DNA from: Triplophysa rosa | Lineage: Eukaryota > Chordata > Actinopteri > Cypriniformes > Nemacheilidae | Direction of reading: 5' to 3' | Length of the DNA: 64,000 nucleotides | Assembly: GCF_024868665.1 (NCBI RefSeq) | Contig: NC_079894.1 | Span: 3,745,426-3,809,425, forward strand | In this document: positions 24,762 to 36,216 of the stretch, one piece after another | Numbering within the stretch: the stretch's first letter is position 1 | How the letters are laid out: each line of letters starts with the position of its first letter | Program-made: the position numbers and the translations under genes | Notes under the pieces: model-generated | The model's input: only the letters and a program-made list of their open reading frames with translations | The model's database searches: none | What the model was told of the DNA's origin: nothing

Positions 24762-25424
24762 TTAAAGGCCACCTCTATAACCACCCCTGTTTCCCCCCCG
24801 GCCACCTCTGAACCCTCCTCCTCCTCCATACCCTCCACCTCCCCCATATCCACCCCCGCCACGATACCCTCCTGACCCTCTATAGCCGCCCCCGCCACCC
24901 TGGTAGCCTCCTCTTCCACCCTGATATCCTCCACCTCCTCTTCCACCCTGATATCCTCCACCCCCTCTGTATCCTCCACCAGACCAGTTTCCACCACCAC
25001 CACCACCTCCTCTGTATCCTCCTCCACGGCCCCCGTAGCCTCCACCGCCTCCAAAATCCATACGAGCCATCTTGGGTGGTCGTGGACCATCTCCAAAGCT
25101 GTAAAACAGAGATGAAGGTCGACACATAGTTACACATAATTATACAAGATTATCTCTAATTCTAAAGGCATTCATTCACACCTAAAAGAAAAACATTGAA
25201 ATGCATGGCTTTGATTTTCTTACCGTGGGTTATTGGCCATGAGGTTTATACCCGCTGAAGAGGGTCTAGACACAAGCCGCATGACATTCAGCAAATGCTC
25301 ATTGGTAGGATCCAATTTTCTGATGTATTCTGGGTCTTTGGTCACCTCCACAACCAGGGCTTCAAAAGCTGCCCTCAGCGCCACCACACCAGCCGCTACA
25401 TCATGGTGAATCCTGAACTTGATC
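24762..25424 (-). CDS. dhx9: dhx9 C-terminal exons with RGG box
   Basis: Exon 25424-25224 encodes [20 protein letters not shown] and [11 protein letters not shown]. The last exon (25098-24762) encodes [13 protein letters not shown] followed by about 90 residues made almost only of Gly, Arg and Tyr (RGGGGY, YQGGRGG repeats), ending GGYRGGL and stop. In mammals this RGG/GYR tail binds single-stranded nucleic acid and carries the nuclear transport signal. Here the repeats are more regular than in the human tail as I remember it. The GGN-codon runs also create long spurious frames on the same strand. Confidence 0.94.
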
Positions 25425-28400
25425 CTACACACGAAAAGATTTCTATTGATGAACAAGTTTTAAGCACTTTTAGTTTACTTTAAATAATAATGGGCTCTAT
25501 CTTTAAGAAACACTTTTAAAGGGATAGTTCTGATGAACACAACTACCATAGTAGGAAAAAAAAACATTGGTAGTCAAAAGTGCCCCAGAATGGTTTGCTG
25601 TCCTACATTCTTCAAAATGTCTTTTGTGTTCAACAGAACAATAAAAATAATATATAGTATATTTCCTACTATGGGAGTCAATGGGGGGCAAGATCTGTTT
25701 GGTTAAAAGCATTCTTCCAAATATCTTTCTCTGGGTTCATAAGAACAAAGACATTTATACACATTTGGAACAACTCGAAGGCGAGTAAATGATGACAGAA
25801 TTTTCATTTTTGGGTGAAGTGTCCCTTTAACTTCAAAACTGAAATTTACAACAACAATTCTGCACCTGGCATTATTGATCGTGGCTGAAGCTTTGTCAAA
25901 ATGTACCTGCCGAATAGGCAACTGTGCTCCTGAAACACTTTGTGGTTAAGCTTTAAGAAACACATACCACTCATCAAGTTCAACAATATCTCCATTGGAT
26001 GTGATCTTCTTCGAGCCAAACAGAATGAGCTGCAGAGGACTGACAAGAGTCATTCCTTTAGCAGAGATAGCTCGGGTTCGGATCTGCAATTACAAAAGCG
26101 AATACAAATAATTATACCATGGTCTGTTGAATACTTGATTCTGATTGGCTGGAAGGTGTGCATTAAAACCGTTTAATGCACAGGTAGTTCCAGTCAGTTT
26201 GAGATTAACTGATGAAAATAACTGTCATTTTCACTTGTCTGATCAAAAATGACACTGATGTAAACATCAACAACAGCTTTGAAGGGACACTTCACCCAAA
26301 AATGAAAATTCTGTCATCATTTACTCGCCTTCGAGTTGTTGCAAATCTGTATAAATGTCTTTGTTCTTATGAACACAGAGAAAGATATTTGGAAGAATGC
26401 TTACAACCAGACAGATTTTGCCCCCCATTGACTCCCATAGTAGGAAAAAATACAATGGTAGTCAAAAGTGCCCCAAAACTGTTTGCTGTCCTACGTTATT
26501 AAAATTGTCTTCTTTTGTGTTCAACAGAACAAAAAATAAAGTTATTTTTCCTACTATGGGAGTCAATGGGTGTTGAGATCTTTTTGGTTACAAGCATTAG
26601 TATCACTTAGTGAAGTATCACTTTAACTTGGTGAAGGACCATGGTATGAGCGGGATAATCCACAGCTAGGATTTTATTGCACTTCGCAGAGGCAACCACT
26701 AGGGCTGTGACGATTTGTATCGCAATTCACACAAATTATACCCGTCTAGGGCGATTCTGAAATCGCAAAGGCTTCAATTCTGTGTTTTATGCACAGCTCT
26801 TCCGTGAACTACGGCTCTTTGATCAGTAGGAAGTACTGCTCGATCTAAAATCACTACGAGATTGAGTCGTTTATAACGTGCATTTGAAAAGCAACACTCG
26901 TCAAACATCATCACTATAAATATACTTCATTATCATGAAAATACCTGAAAAGGTTTGAAGAACAGTGGTAAAATATGCCTATTGGCATTTCCTGGAACAA
27001 TGCGTGTAAAGTCACTGCTCGAGAGCGCCCTCTGGCTTTCCGATGTGGCGGCATTTAACCGTAATTCATTGAGAAACTGAGCATAAGAATCGCACGATTA
27101 ATCATCACACCCCTAGCAACCACCCGACACGTGGCCTCCACGTATCCTATAATGCACGGCTAGCCGTGGATTATCCCTTACGTATATTTCGACATTGAAT
27201 TGACAAAGATTCTCCTCCAAAAACGAAAAAATTGTGTCATGAATTACTCAACCTCAAGTTGTTCCAAACCTGTATAAATGTCTTTGTTCTGTTAAACACA
27301 AAGAAAGACGTTTAGAAAAATGTTAGCAACTGGCTTTTCTGGGGCACCATTGACTACCATAATAGAAAAAATAAAAACGATAGTCAATGGTGCCCCAGAA
27401 ATGTTAATTGCTTACATTTTTTCACTTATCTCTCTTTAAATGTATACAGATTTGGAACAACTTGCGGGCGAGTAAATGATGACAGTATTTTTATTTTTGG
27501 GTGGAGTATCCCTTTAAAGCGAGATTTTAAAACCAACCTTTTCCCCAAAGACAAAGAAAGGAGATGGGTATTTCATGTCCTGGCTGCTGAAAGGACAGTT
27601 GACGGAGGATTTGTGAATGAGGGCATTTCGTCCCTCCGTAGTCAAGATCTTCCTTTTCTCTTTGTGGTAACACACGTTGGGGTAGGAGCCAAAGGTTAGG
27701 AGAGAGATGACCACATCCAAGTTATTGTCCGGTCCCACGTTGTTAAACGTTTGATTCATGAGGCACTCTAAACAATGGAGGAAAGATAAAAATCAACTTG
27801 AAGAAATTGAGCATCTTTTAACTTTGGAGTAGTCCTGCAATTTATTGCACATTAAAGTGTTTTTAAAAGCATTGCCTTACCTTCAGGGAAGCCCTCATTA
27901 ACAAGGATATCTTTCAGCTGAACTTTGGCCTCCCATGTCATTCTCAACGTAGGCATGTTCAGCCTCTTGTGTTCGCAAAACCGGATCTCTGCGTCCTCAC
28001 CCCCCATCCTGAAAGCAACACAAGACAAAAAGAAAACGTGATGTTAAGAAAACGCCTGTCCAGAAATAAAAAAAACCCAAAACAAGCAAGCAATATAAAA
28101 GTAGTACTGCAATCTCCTGACCCACCTGACTTCATCCCAGGCCTGGAAAACAGAAAGTAAGGCCACGTGGTCAGAGAAACGTGTGCCAGCGAAGTTTCTA
28201 TGAACAAATCCGAGACGCTTGCCCTCGCTGATGAATGGCTCGGGGAAACAAGCTGCTGCAGAGATGGTGCATGCCGCATCCCCAACACTACACATAACAT
28301 CAACATATACACACAGCAACACAAAGATATCAATTGACAAAATAAACAAACATAACATGCTTTTTTAAATATGCATTAGAGCAGAACATTTTACTATTCA

Positions 28401-31400
28401 CATAACACTGGTCCAGATGCACTTCCTGTTTCAGTTCCAGTAAGTGTTTCTGAGAATCACCTCAACAGCCAAGGCTGAACAAATAAACTTACTTTAAGAT
28501 GCATCCCATAATCATCATCTTTCCCAGACGGGGTTCAATGGGCAGTTTGGCTAGAATGCGTCCCAGTGGAGTCAGCTCATCATTAGAGTCCAGAGCATCC
28601 AGCTCTGTGGAGCAAGACACGCGTGTTTACTTTACTCTTCAACAAATCATTTCTGCAAACATATCAGAATGTGCACCTCGGAGTGTATGTTCGGCTTCAA
28701 TAACAGCATCCAAGGGAGGAGGCTCGATGGCTTTGGACAGGAATTGGCCGATGGCTCCCAGTCTCAGCAGTTTAATGCTCAGGGCCACCTCGTGCAGCGG
28801 AGTGCGGAAGATCTCTGGAGTCATGTGGGTCTCTAGCCTGCAAGTCAATGCAAATGTCAACTCGCTTCCGATTCCGTTTTTTGAAGCATTTTTATATATA
28901 CTGAAACAGGTAAAAGCTCACTTTTCAAAGCGAGCCTTGCTGCACAGGTGAAAACAGAAGCCAGGTCTGACTCTACCGGCACGTCCCTTCCTCTGCTCGA
29001 GGTTAGTCTTGGAGGCCCATACCGTGGCATAGTTTGTCATGTTGTTATGAGAGGTGAACAACTTTACTTTTTGCCTGTGTGACACATTAACATCAAACAG
29101 TGAGAAAAACATCGAATACCTCAATAAAGATTCTTTTCTAGTGTTGTGAAACGCAGTCAAATAAATCGCTTACTTGCAGGAGTCGATGACATAGACTACA
29201 TCGTTGATGGTGATGCTGGTCTCCGCAATGTTGGTGGACAAAATGACCTGGGAGGTGATTGTAAATTCGTTTCAAATGTTTCAAAATGCAATCATGTGGA
29301 AATTCAAAACCTACAGACCTTAGTGACATCATCAGGAACAGGCTCGAACACTCTCCTCTGTTCCTCTCTTGGGATTTGAGAGTGAAGGGGCAGGATTCTG
29401 TACTGACGACTACCTAAAAGAAAACCAAGACGAGGAATCACAGGCCGTGTCAAAACATCTGCACGAACGAACTGAAGTTAGTGAGATCATGCGTGCAAGC
29501 TTAAAGTGATAGTTCGCCCCAAAATGAAAACGTTGTCATGGTTTCCTCACCCTCTTGTCGTTTCAAACCTGCATGACTTTCTTTCTTCAGCGGAACACAA
29601 AAGATATTTTGAAGAATGTTGGTGACCAAACAACGGCTCTACCCATTGACTTGCATTGGTTTTGTGCCCATACAATACAAGTAAGTGGGTACCACCGTAC
29701 CATTCCTCAAAATATCGTTTGTGTTCTGCAGAAAAACGAGTCATAGAGGTTTGAAATAGCAAGAGGGTCGAGCAGATGATGACAGCATTTTCATATTTGA
29801 GTAGAAGCAGAGTATTGGTAAACAACAGACCGAAGTGCGCGCTCATTTCCAGATGTTTCTGCATGGAACAGATGAGGTTCCAGCCTGGAAGGAAGACCAG
29901 CACCGCCCCGGCCACTTTCAACGTTTCGATGTACTTCAGCAAAGCCTCGATCAGCTCAAAGGGAGTTTCCTTCTCATTCAGCTGAGCCATAGCCCGCTTG
30001 GTTTCAGGAGAATAGTCGGGTCCACAGATAACATTACAGTTGACCTGAACAAAAAACAGGACTGAGTACTTCAAGGTTGAAGGCTGAACTACCGAGCAGT
30101 TTTTGATGCTGTGTGGATTTGTTTTGGTTTAATGGGTGATCACATACACACATGATGCCTAAAAATATGTACGTGCATGAGTGCATCAATGAAAACTTAA
30201 GCTGGATTTATCAGCACATACCTCCTCGTCTACTCCTCCATCCTCATCTTTATCTTTCCTCTTCCTGTCCATCGGTGGTGGTATAAACTGGGTCATCTGA
30301 ATGCAGTCCTCCAAAAAATACTCTGGGGGAAAAAATGAACAGGTTGTTGAAACGATCTCACTGTTCTGTATTATAGCCGTTACATCAATATGAAAAAAAT
30401 GTGTTTCCTCACCTTGTACAGGATGTGCGCGTCCATGCACCTCAATGACAGGACAGTTAAAGAAATATTCCCTAAACATGGTGGTGTCAATGGTGGCGGA
30501 CATGAGGATGATGCGCACATCAGGGTAGGTCTGGACCACATCTCTTAACACCACCAATAAGAAATCAGACTGGAGAGACATCATAAAATTGTGAGAAATG
30601 ATGACCAGTTATAAGACATACGTCCAGTCCAGAGAAATCGGAATGACTCAAAACACTAGAGACTTACATTCAGGTCCCTCTCATGGATTTCATCCACAAT
30701 CACATGACTGATGCCACGGATACCAGATTCCAGCTTCCTTAGCAACACCCCTGTAATAAACAGAAATAGCTTGTTTACGGTCTGTCACATTAAACCAGTG
30801 GTTCTCAAACTGGGGGCCGTGGCCTCCTGGGGGGCCCCAAGATGGTTCCAGGGGGGCCACAGATTTTGTGGCATTTTAGAAATATAGATATTTATCATAA
30901 ATTTTGTGCAATCAAACATCAGAAAAACAATGCCACCAACCAAAAGAATTGATGTTTTAGCATTGTTTAACTGAATATTTTCTTGGTTTAATTAAAATTT
31001 TAAGTTTAAGATTATAAGTCTTTATTTGGGGGGCCGCTAAGCAATGCACTCTACACAAAGGGGGCCTTACAACAAAAAGGTTTGAGAACCACTGCATTAA
31101 ACAATCCTCTCAATAGGATCACGAAAGAGGTGGCACGTACCGACAGTGCAGAAGAGAATGCTGGCGTGAGGTCTGGGAAGCATCGACTCGAAACGCACGC
31201 TGTACCCACAGCTCTTCCCCACCTCTTCTGCTCTTTCAAAGGACACGCGTTCCGACACGGACACAGCACTGATGCGTCTCGGCTAACAGGATGAGTGTCA
31301 GCGGTTAGTCACAGATCTCCTCACGTTGACAGACAACACAAACCCCCCTGCGACGGTCTCACCTGAGTTACGACGATATTGCAGTCAGATGCATTCCCTC

Positions 31401-34400
31401 TGTGGATGAACTCATCCAATATGTACTGAGGGACTTGGGTGGTCTTTCCACAGCCGGTGGCTCCACGGATGATGACAACCGGGTTATTGTGAACGGCGGA
31501 CATGATTTCTTTCTCAAAGTTCTTGACAGGCAGCTGACTTCTTTCACTTAGAATCTGTCGCAGAAAGAATGTGCATCTAGTTGACTTCAGAAGACCCGAA
31601 TTTGACTTCAAAACCGGCGACGGGTTTTTAGCTCACCGTCTGCAGATTCTTGTCCTCCTGCAGTTGATAGTTGAGTTCATTCAGCAGGTCCATGTTGATC
31701 TGTTCCGGTGTGCACTGAAAACCAGTCAGACATCAAAACATTAAAGCAATGCAAGCGATACTGAAATGAGCAAGGTGCTCCACAAATGCTCAATTTAAAC
31801 AGGAAACATTAGCAGTCAAATGGTCATCTTCAGACTCACAAATGCCAGCGGTCCTTCATCAATGTTGCTGCTGGTCCAGGGGTTCCAGTTGATCTGCGGG
31901 GGAGACCACGGCACCACGCCTTCAGTGTTCTGCCTCTGTGAAGGCTCAAACTGAGCTAACTTCCCTTGAATCAGAGACACCGGAGTGTTGGGATCCTGAG
32001 GCTAAAAAGCGGGACACACGACACAAGTTCTTTAATGCACCGCACGCTCGGCTTGCAATACTGAATGCTGAACTCACGCAGCCGCTCCGTCCCTCCGGAA
32101 CTTACAGGCGGAGGGATTTGGATTCCAAGTTCCTGCACAACTCTGGTAAGCTGATGTGGTAGATCGTCGCTAAGGTTCACTTCATATACTTCCACCTGCC
32201 ATGCCGGTAATGACAACAGGGAGTTAGTGGAGTCGGCAACAACACAGGACTTGAATATTTATGGATTTGAGCGGCTGTACTTACAGTTTCTCCATCTTTT
32301 TTCTTGGTCTGCCCTGTGTAGGCTTCAATGACTCCTAAATGGTAGAGCTGACGGACCAGAGACAGCGCACAAGACTGGGCAGCTAGTTTCTTGGTGGAGC
32401 CGTGTTCACGAGCAACAACCTCTGAACAAGATAAAAGGCGGCGTTACATCATCCTCTCATCTACGGGTCATTTTCTTAAAACCACCGGAACATCGCCGAA
32501 GAATTGAATTATAAAACACATTTGGGTAACAAAAAAATGATCATGATAAACATTACTGTTCTCTACCTTACACAAAGCATACTTCTAACATAGGAACAAA
32601 TTATTTTTGTATTTAATTGGTTTATCTGCTGAAATTCTCAATACACGTCGCAATTTGTCTGAGTGCATTATATGTTGTAATTTAAACAGATTCAAATGAC
32701 AATATTCTTGTTCTCAAAATTACAACAACAAAAAAATTCACAGAATATTCAGGTATAAAAAAATTAAGATATAGTGAAAATCACAAGTGTCCACGGCTGA
32801 TATTCTGTTAACACACACAAAGACATTTACGTTAAGTTTGGTTGGAGAAACACATCTAGCAGTATCTTTCAAATAGTTAACAGGTTACTTTAAATTTCTG
32901 TAGTTAAAAATGTAATATTGTCTTGTCACTCTGCGCACACGGCTTTTCTGATTCTCATTACCAAGACAGGTAGTATTCCACATCTAAAACAATTGTATGT
33001 GTATAATTGTCCATATAAGTCCAATGATGTATGACTAATAAAAACTTGCTCAGGCATCATGGCTTCGCTTTTTTTTTCACACAACATGCAATGGGATTGA
33101 CAGTTTTGAATAGTTACGAAAATTAGATTGAAGGATTTTATTGTAAAAAAATGTCCAAAATTGTGTGAAACTGTCAGGAAAAGGTTTTTTTTAAAATGAA
33201 TGATTTTAAACACATCATACCTTGTTTTTTTTGTTTAATGAAAAGGAAACTTGTGTTTTTAAGAAAATCATGTTTGATATCTTGAATTGAAGATTTCGTG
33301 AGAATCACCGTACATGTTCAAAATCTATTGTGATCTAGCTCGGATAAATATATTGCAAACGTAGCATTTGGCTTCAGAAGACCCTCTGGATTACTTTAAT
33401 GATCATATATGTGCTTTTCAAATCTTCTAAAATAGGTCTCTATGCAAAGACATAACAAACCTATTAAAAATATTTTTTAAAACTACTCAAATTATGTTCG
33501 GGTGAAGCCATATGCACCTATGATTGCATGAAAGCGAGTAAAGAATGAAATCAAATTCATTCAGGGGTGAACTATTCCTTTAAGAAGACCGCTATAAATG
33601 AAAACTTACTTCTTCCGAGTTGTCTTACAAAGATTGTCATCTCGGCAATAAAACTCCTAAAACAGAGCAAGATAGAAAATCAAAATGTCCACACATAGGA
33701 TTCCTCCCGCAGACGTCTTCAGAAGATCAGAAACCATGTTAAATATAACACATCACAAACTGACCTCTTCACTGATCAGCACGAGAGCAGAGGGGATGAC
33801 CAGGTTTGTTTTCCTGCCAGACTTCAAAACTGGGAGTTAATTCCTCTCTAGGTCATGAAGGCCTCAACCCCTGATGGACGAGTGACACCAGAAATCACAA
33901 CCAGACATTAATATTCCTCTCCCACCTCCAATTCGACCAATCACAGACTTCACCATGTGACCGCTTAGTGCAGCCTAAGACGTGTCACATGTTTGTCCCC
34001 ATGTAAGGTTGGGATTTCTGGCATCTCTGTTGTCCTCCCTATAGACTGCATATACTGAATGTGTGAATCTCAAAACACGTCCAGATCACATTTCCTAGAT
34101 TACACCAAAAGCACAGAACCATTTCTATTTTCAATGTGACACAACACTTATAGTTTTTCATTAAAATTTTAGGATGAAATATGATCCGGATAGTTCTTGA
34201 CAAGTTTTGCGAGATTCACATTGTATATGGCATTGTTGATCCACTAAGGAAACTTTCAGGAGGAGGCCTTTTCTTTACATTCTCTGAGATCTCCTGGAGG
34301 TTAGATGCACATCAAGGAGTTCTCTCTCTCTCTCATTGGCTTCAGTCCAGCAGAAAAACAAACCCTCAATATATATATATATATACATATATATAAACAC

Positions 34401-35527
34401 ACCTTACGCAAGTGAAACAGACTGAATGAAAGCTAGAAGGATGAAAACAAGCATGTTGTAGTAAATGGATTTATTTGATGGGACCGTCCTGACCTGTTGT
34501 GATCAGGTCCCACTTGGCTATACTTGTAGTCTGTTTGGTTTTTCTCTTTCTGAAAGAACTGGTTCAGACGGGCCTTTGCATTATCCAGAGTCCAGTTCCC
34601 ATGAAGGCCAGCATTCAGATCGACCTCTTCCGATTCAAAGGTCTAGATGATGACAATAGAGAAGAAAAAGTGATCAAATTTCAGAATTCTGATGTTAAAG
34701 ATGATAGCAAACTCTGTTGAAAGTGAGGACCTACCGCTTTGTCATCCTGTTCTTCCTTTTTTGAGTAATACTGCTGCAGATTTGCTCCTCGCTCCCACTG
34801 GGCATTGTTGAAGCCGGAGTATCCCAAACCTGTGACCCCTGGGACAGGTGCAGAACCCTGAGGATCTAATACACAAAGAATATCAGCTTTACAGCTCCTT
34901 ATTCACATTTCACACTCACCCACGCTCCATTTTATAACTTGCATACCACATACATTGTTACAGTTATATTGTACGTACCATTCGTTTGACCCGCTTCAAC
35001 CTTCACAGCCAGATGTGGAGGCAGTGGACAACTGGACGGAAGATTTCCAAACCCACCATCTTCATTTCCTCCATCGGGTACACTGACCTATCCACAAAAC
35101 ATTCAGTGACATCTTTGCTATACCAAACAAAATACGTGTATAAATACAAACTGTTGTACTGACCCCCAAAGAGGGAACTTCACTGGCATGGATCTCTTTT
35201 GTCCGGACAAGATAATTGACAAAATCTCTGGCAGCATTGGTCTGAGCATCCTTCTTGCTGGTGGAGTTTCCCATGCCGATATAACTGTAACCCTCAACTC
35301 GCACCTTCACACAAAACACATCATTATTATGTATTCCAGCTACAAGACACACAACCTTGATATAATCCCATACATCTGCATAAAACCAGGCAAGTTAACG
35401 TTATTTGTTGCCTTACCTCACACATGAACTTTTGCCTGTTTTTATTTCCAGCTGCTCGGATGTCGTAGTTTGGCGTCATCTTCTTTTTCCCACACCAGAC
35501 ATACAGAAAGTTTTTAATGTCCGCCAT
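24762..35527 (-). CDS. dhx9: ATP-dependent RNA helicase A (DExH-box helicase 9), complete 27-exon CDS
   Basis: Nuclear DExH-box helicase that unwinds dsRNA, R-loops and other structured nucleic acids, and acts in transcription and RNA processing. Coding exons, 5' to 3': 35527-35417, 35304-35164, 35087-34979, 34865-34735, 34642-34494, 33656-33610, 32421-32285, 32195-32106, 32001-31840, 31714-31637, 31554-31363, 31282-31141, 30750-30668, 30569-30413, 30322-30222, 30044-29831, 29413-29319, 29247-29174, 29074-28922, 28837-28677, 28604-28493, 28287-28126, 28008-27881, 27767-27538, 26083-25968, 25424-25224, 25098-24762. All have GT-AG borders and phases that join without a break to 1,270 residues, the length I remember for human DHX9. 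Order: dsRBD1, dsRBD2, helicase core with GCGKTT (419-424), DEIH (516-519), SAT (548-550) and QRKGRAGR (765-772), then HA2/OB and an RGG tail. All catalytic motifs are intact. Several donors are weak (GTCTGT twice, GTTGGT, GTGCAC). Confidence 0.96.
25516..25830 (+). repeat. MITE copy E, dhx9 intron between the last two internal exons
   Basis: Runs from TTAAAGGGATAGTTC to GGGTGAAGTGTCCCTTTAA and includes the self-complementary TACCATAGTAGG / CCTACTATGGGAGTC. Its right half is an almost exact inverted copy of the left half of the element at 26279-26626. Confidence 0.75.
25968..28837 (-). CDS. dhx9: dhx9 winged-helix, HA2 and OB-fold exons
   Basis: Six exons (28837-28677 to 26083-25968) encode [16 protein letters not shown] (winged helix), [18 protein letters not shown] (HA2), [35 protein letters not shown], and the OB-fold stretch [20 protein letters not shown] through [12 protein letters not shown] and [13 protein letters not shown]. 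These are the accessory domains of DEAH/RHA helicases. Exon 26083-25968 lies between two inverted MITE copies (see findings). Confidence 0.94.
26279..26626 (-). repeat. MITE copy F, inverted relative to copy E
   Basis: Begins GAAGGGACACTTCACCCAAA and carries the same sequence blocks as copy E in the reverse direction (TTACTCGCCTTCGAGTTGTT, AAAGATATTTGGAAGAATGC). About 190 bp match closely by eye. Confidence 0.75.
26700..27115. mobile_element. hAT MITE in dhx9 intron
   Basis: Ends TAGGGCTGTGACGAT / ATCACACCCCTA with an exact 8-bp duplication GCAACCAC at 26692-26699 and 27116-27123. 416 bp, no coding frame. It belongs to the same family as the interrupted element at 16829-18616. Confidence 0.88.
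27203..27518. repeat. MITE copy G, adjacent to a dhx9 splice donor
   Basis: Related to copies E and F (CCTGTATAAATGTCTTTGTT, GAGTAAATGATGACAG, TTTTTGGGTGGAGTATCCC). The centre TGGGGCACCATTGACTA...TAGTCAATGGTGCCCCA is an almost perfect hairpin. Its right end is about 20 bp from dhx9 exon 27767-27538. Confidence 0.72.
28922..30044 (-). CDS. dhx9: dhx9 RecA-like lobe 2 exons
   Basis: Exons 30044-29831, 29413-29319, 29247-29174 and 29074-28922 encode [29 protein letters not shown] (motif IV region), [38 protein letters not shown] (motif V) and [15 protein letters not shown] (motif VI). The motif VI arginines act as ATP fingers in this family. The first two exons end in the uncommon donor GTCTGT. 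Confidence 0.94.
29501..29804. repeat. cypriniform MITE family 1 in dhx9 intron
   Basis: Starts TTAAAGTGATAGTTCGCCCC and contains AACACAAAAGATATTTTGAAG and CCATTGACTTGCATTGG. It occupies most of the 417-bp intron between exons 30044-29831 and 29413-29319. The read-through frame 29547-30074 is exon plus this repeat. Confidence 0.72.
30413..31554 (-). CDS. dhx9: dhx9 RecA-like lobe 1 exons
   Basis: Four exons (31554-31363, 31282-31141, 30750-30668, 30569-30413) carry the ATP-binding lobe: [18 protein letters not shown] (motif I), [13 protein letters not shown] (motif Ia), [11 protein letters not shown] (motif II, the DEIH box) and [12 protein letters not shown] (motif III). The motif I lysine at residue 422 corresponds to the human ATPase lysine 417. 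The hAT MITE at 30796-31094 fills most of the intron between the second and third of these exons. Confidence 0.95.
30796..31094. mobile_element. hAT (Tip100/Charlie-like) MITE in dhx9 intron
   Basis: Terminal repeats CAGTGGTTCTCAAAC / GTTTGAGAACCACTG are flanked by an exact 8-bp duplication CATTAAAC at 30788-30795 and 31095-31102. The CAGTGGTTCTCAAAC terminus is typical of this hAT lineage. 299 bp, interior with GGGGGCC runs. Confidence 0.9.
32285..34642 (-). CDS. dhx9: dhx9 exons for the second dsRNA-binding domain
   Basis: Three exons (34642-34494, 33656-33610, 32421-32285) encode [39 protein letters not shown] and [19 protein letters not shown], i.e. dsRBD2 at about residues 175-265. The KKLAA helix is preserved. 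The 47-bp middle exon has no open frame long enough to stand out and was placed by the family sequence and by phase. Confidence 0.93.
34366..34397. repeat. (AT)n microsatellite in dhx9 intron
   Basis: ATATATATATATATATACATATATATA in the intron between exons 34642-34494 and 33656-33610, preceded by a short TC run (34321-34334). Confidence 0.85.
35164..35527 (-). CDS. dhx9: dhx9 exons 2-3: first dsRNA-binding domain
   Basis: Starts [19 protein letters not shown] and continues through RQKFMCE, then [20 protein letters not shown] and ARDFVNYLV. This is dsRBD1 (about residues 3-71), with the KKDA helix-2 motif that contacts the RNA groove. The ATG at 35527 is preceded by GCC (GCCATGGCG), a good Kozak context. 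The reading frame agrees with the family start. Confidence 0.95.
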
Positions 35528-35539
35528 GGCTAAAGGCCT

Positions 35540-35779
35540 GCACGTAAAATAATGTTACGATTAAAAATCATTTATAAAAATATAACAGATCTAGATAACA
35601 AACGTAACTGAAACCACACATGTAAATAGGTGATAACGTTAAGAGTGGCTCAATGAATAACGCGCTAACGCTAATGCTAGCTAGTAGTATAAGAAGCGAC
35701 CGGACGGTCATATACACTAAACAATATACAGATACTAACGAGCAAACACGAACGATTCGTTCTTTACACCGTACATACC
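35540..35779 (-). other. dhx9: inferred dhx9 5'UTR intron
   Basis: On the transcript strand the sequence reads TTATCAG|GTATGT at 35779/35778 and TTTACGTGCAG|G just before 35539, so a non-coding exon 1 (35779 to about 35870) can splice onto the ATG exon. Mammalian DHX9 also has a non-coding first exon. This rests on splice-site strength and position only. Confidence 0.55.
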
Positions 35780-35877
35780 TGATAACAAGCCTTCTTTGCA
35801 AAAAACAATTATATTATTCACAGAAACGCGTACGTTGGACAAGACTTTCCATAAAACTGCATACGCGCACTACAAAA

Positions 35878-35885
35878 CCGGAAGT
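35878..35885 (+). promoter_or_regulatory. dhx9: ETS/GABP-type site at the dhx9 promoter
   Basis: CCGGAAGT, a consensus ETS-family site, lies about 100 bp upstream of the inferred exon-1 donor. No TATA box is seen nearby. A TATA-less promoter with a proximal ETS site is usual for housekeeping RNA-processing genes. Confidence 0.45.
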
Positions 35886-35928
35886 AGTTCAGTTCTTGCA
35901 CAAAGCCCCTCCCCAAAGGAAGTCCAAC

Positions 35929-36146
35929 GACACCTCGGATCTGGGATATTTCCCACTGCAAACCCACAAGTAACGTCATTTAGTAACACTAAAAGTATTT
36001 CATAACATTTAAACATTAATGTTATTAATGAGTTAGTTGTATTAAAGCATTATGTTTACACATTAAGTATTTATTAACATTTAAAGAGCGCCGTTTCAGA
36101 AATTATTTCCGGGTTGAGGTGGGAAATATCATAAATCCGAGGTGTC
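35929..36146. repeat. short inverted-repeat element next to the dhx9 promoter
   Basis: Left GACACCTCGGATCTGGGATA and right TATCATAAATCCGAGGTGTC are imperfect inverted repeats (both continuing into a TTTCCCAC / GTGGGAAA match) around a roughly 160-bp AT-rich centre. No clear target duplication. It lies within about 100 bp of the inferred dhx9 start site. Confidence 0.5.
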
Positions 36147-36216
36147 TTGAACGGATCATAAATCAGTACACAGGCGAGGATACTTTCCGTCTTAAATAGT
36201 ATTCGAAAATATAATT

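Noticed and set aside
24728..25137. Two further minus-strand frames rich in Val/Glu or Trp/Arg
   Set aside because: They are out-of-frame readings of the dhx9 Gly/Arg repeat exon.
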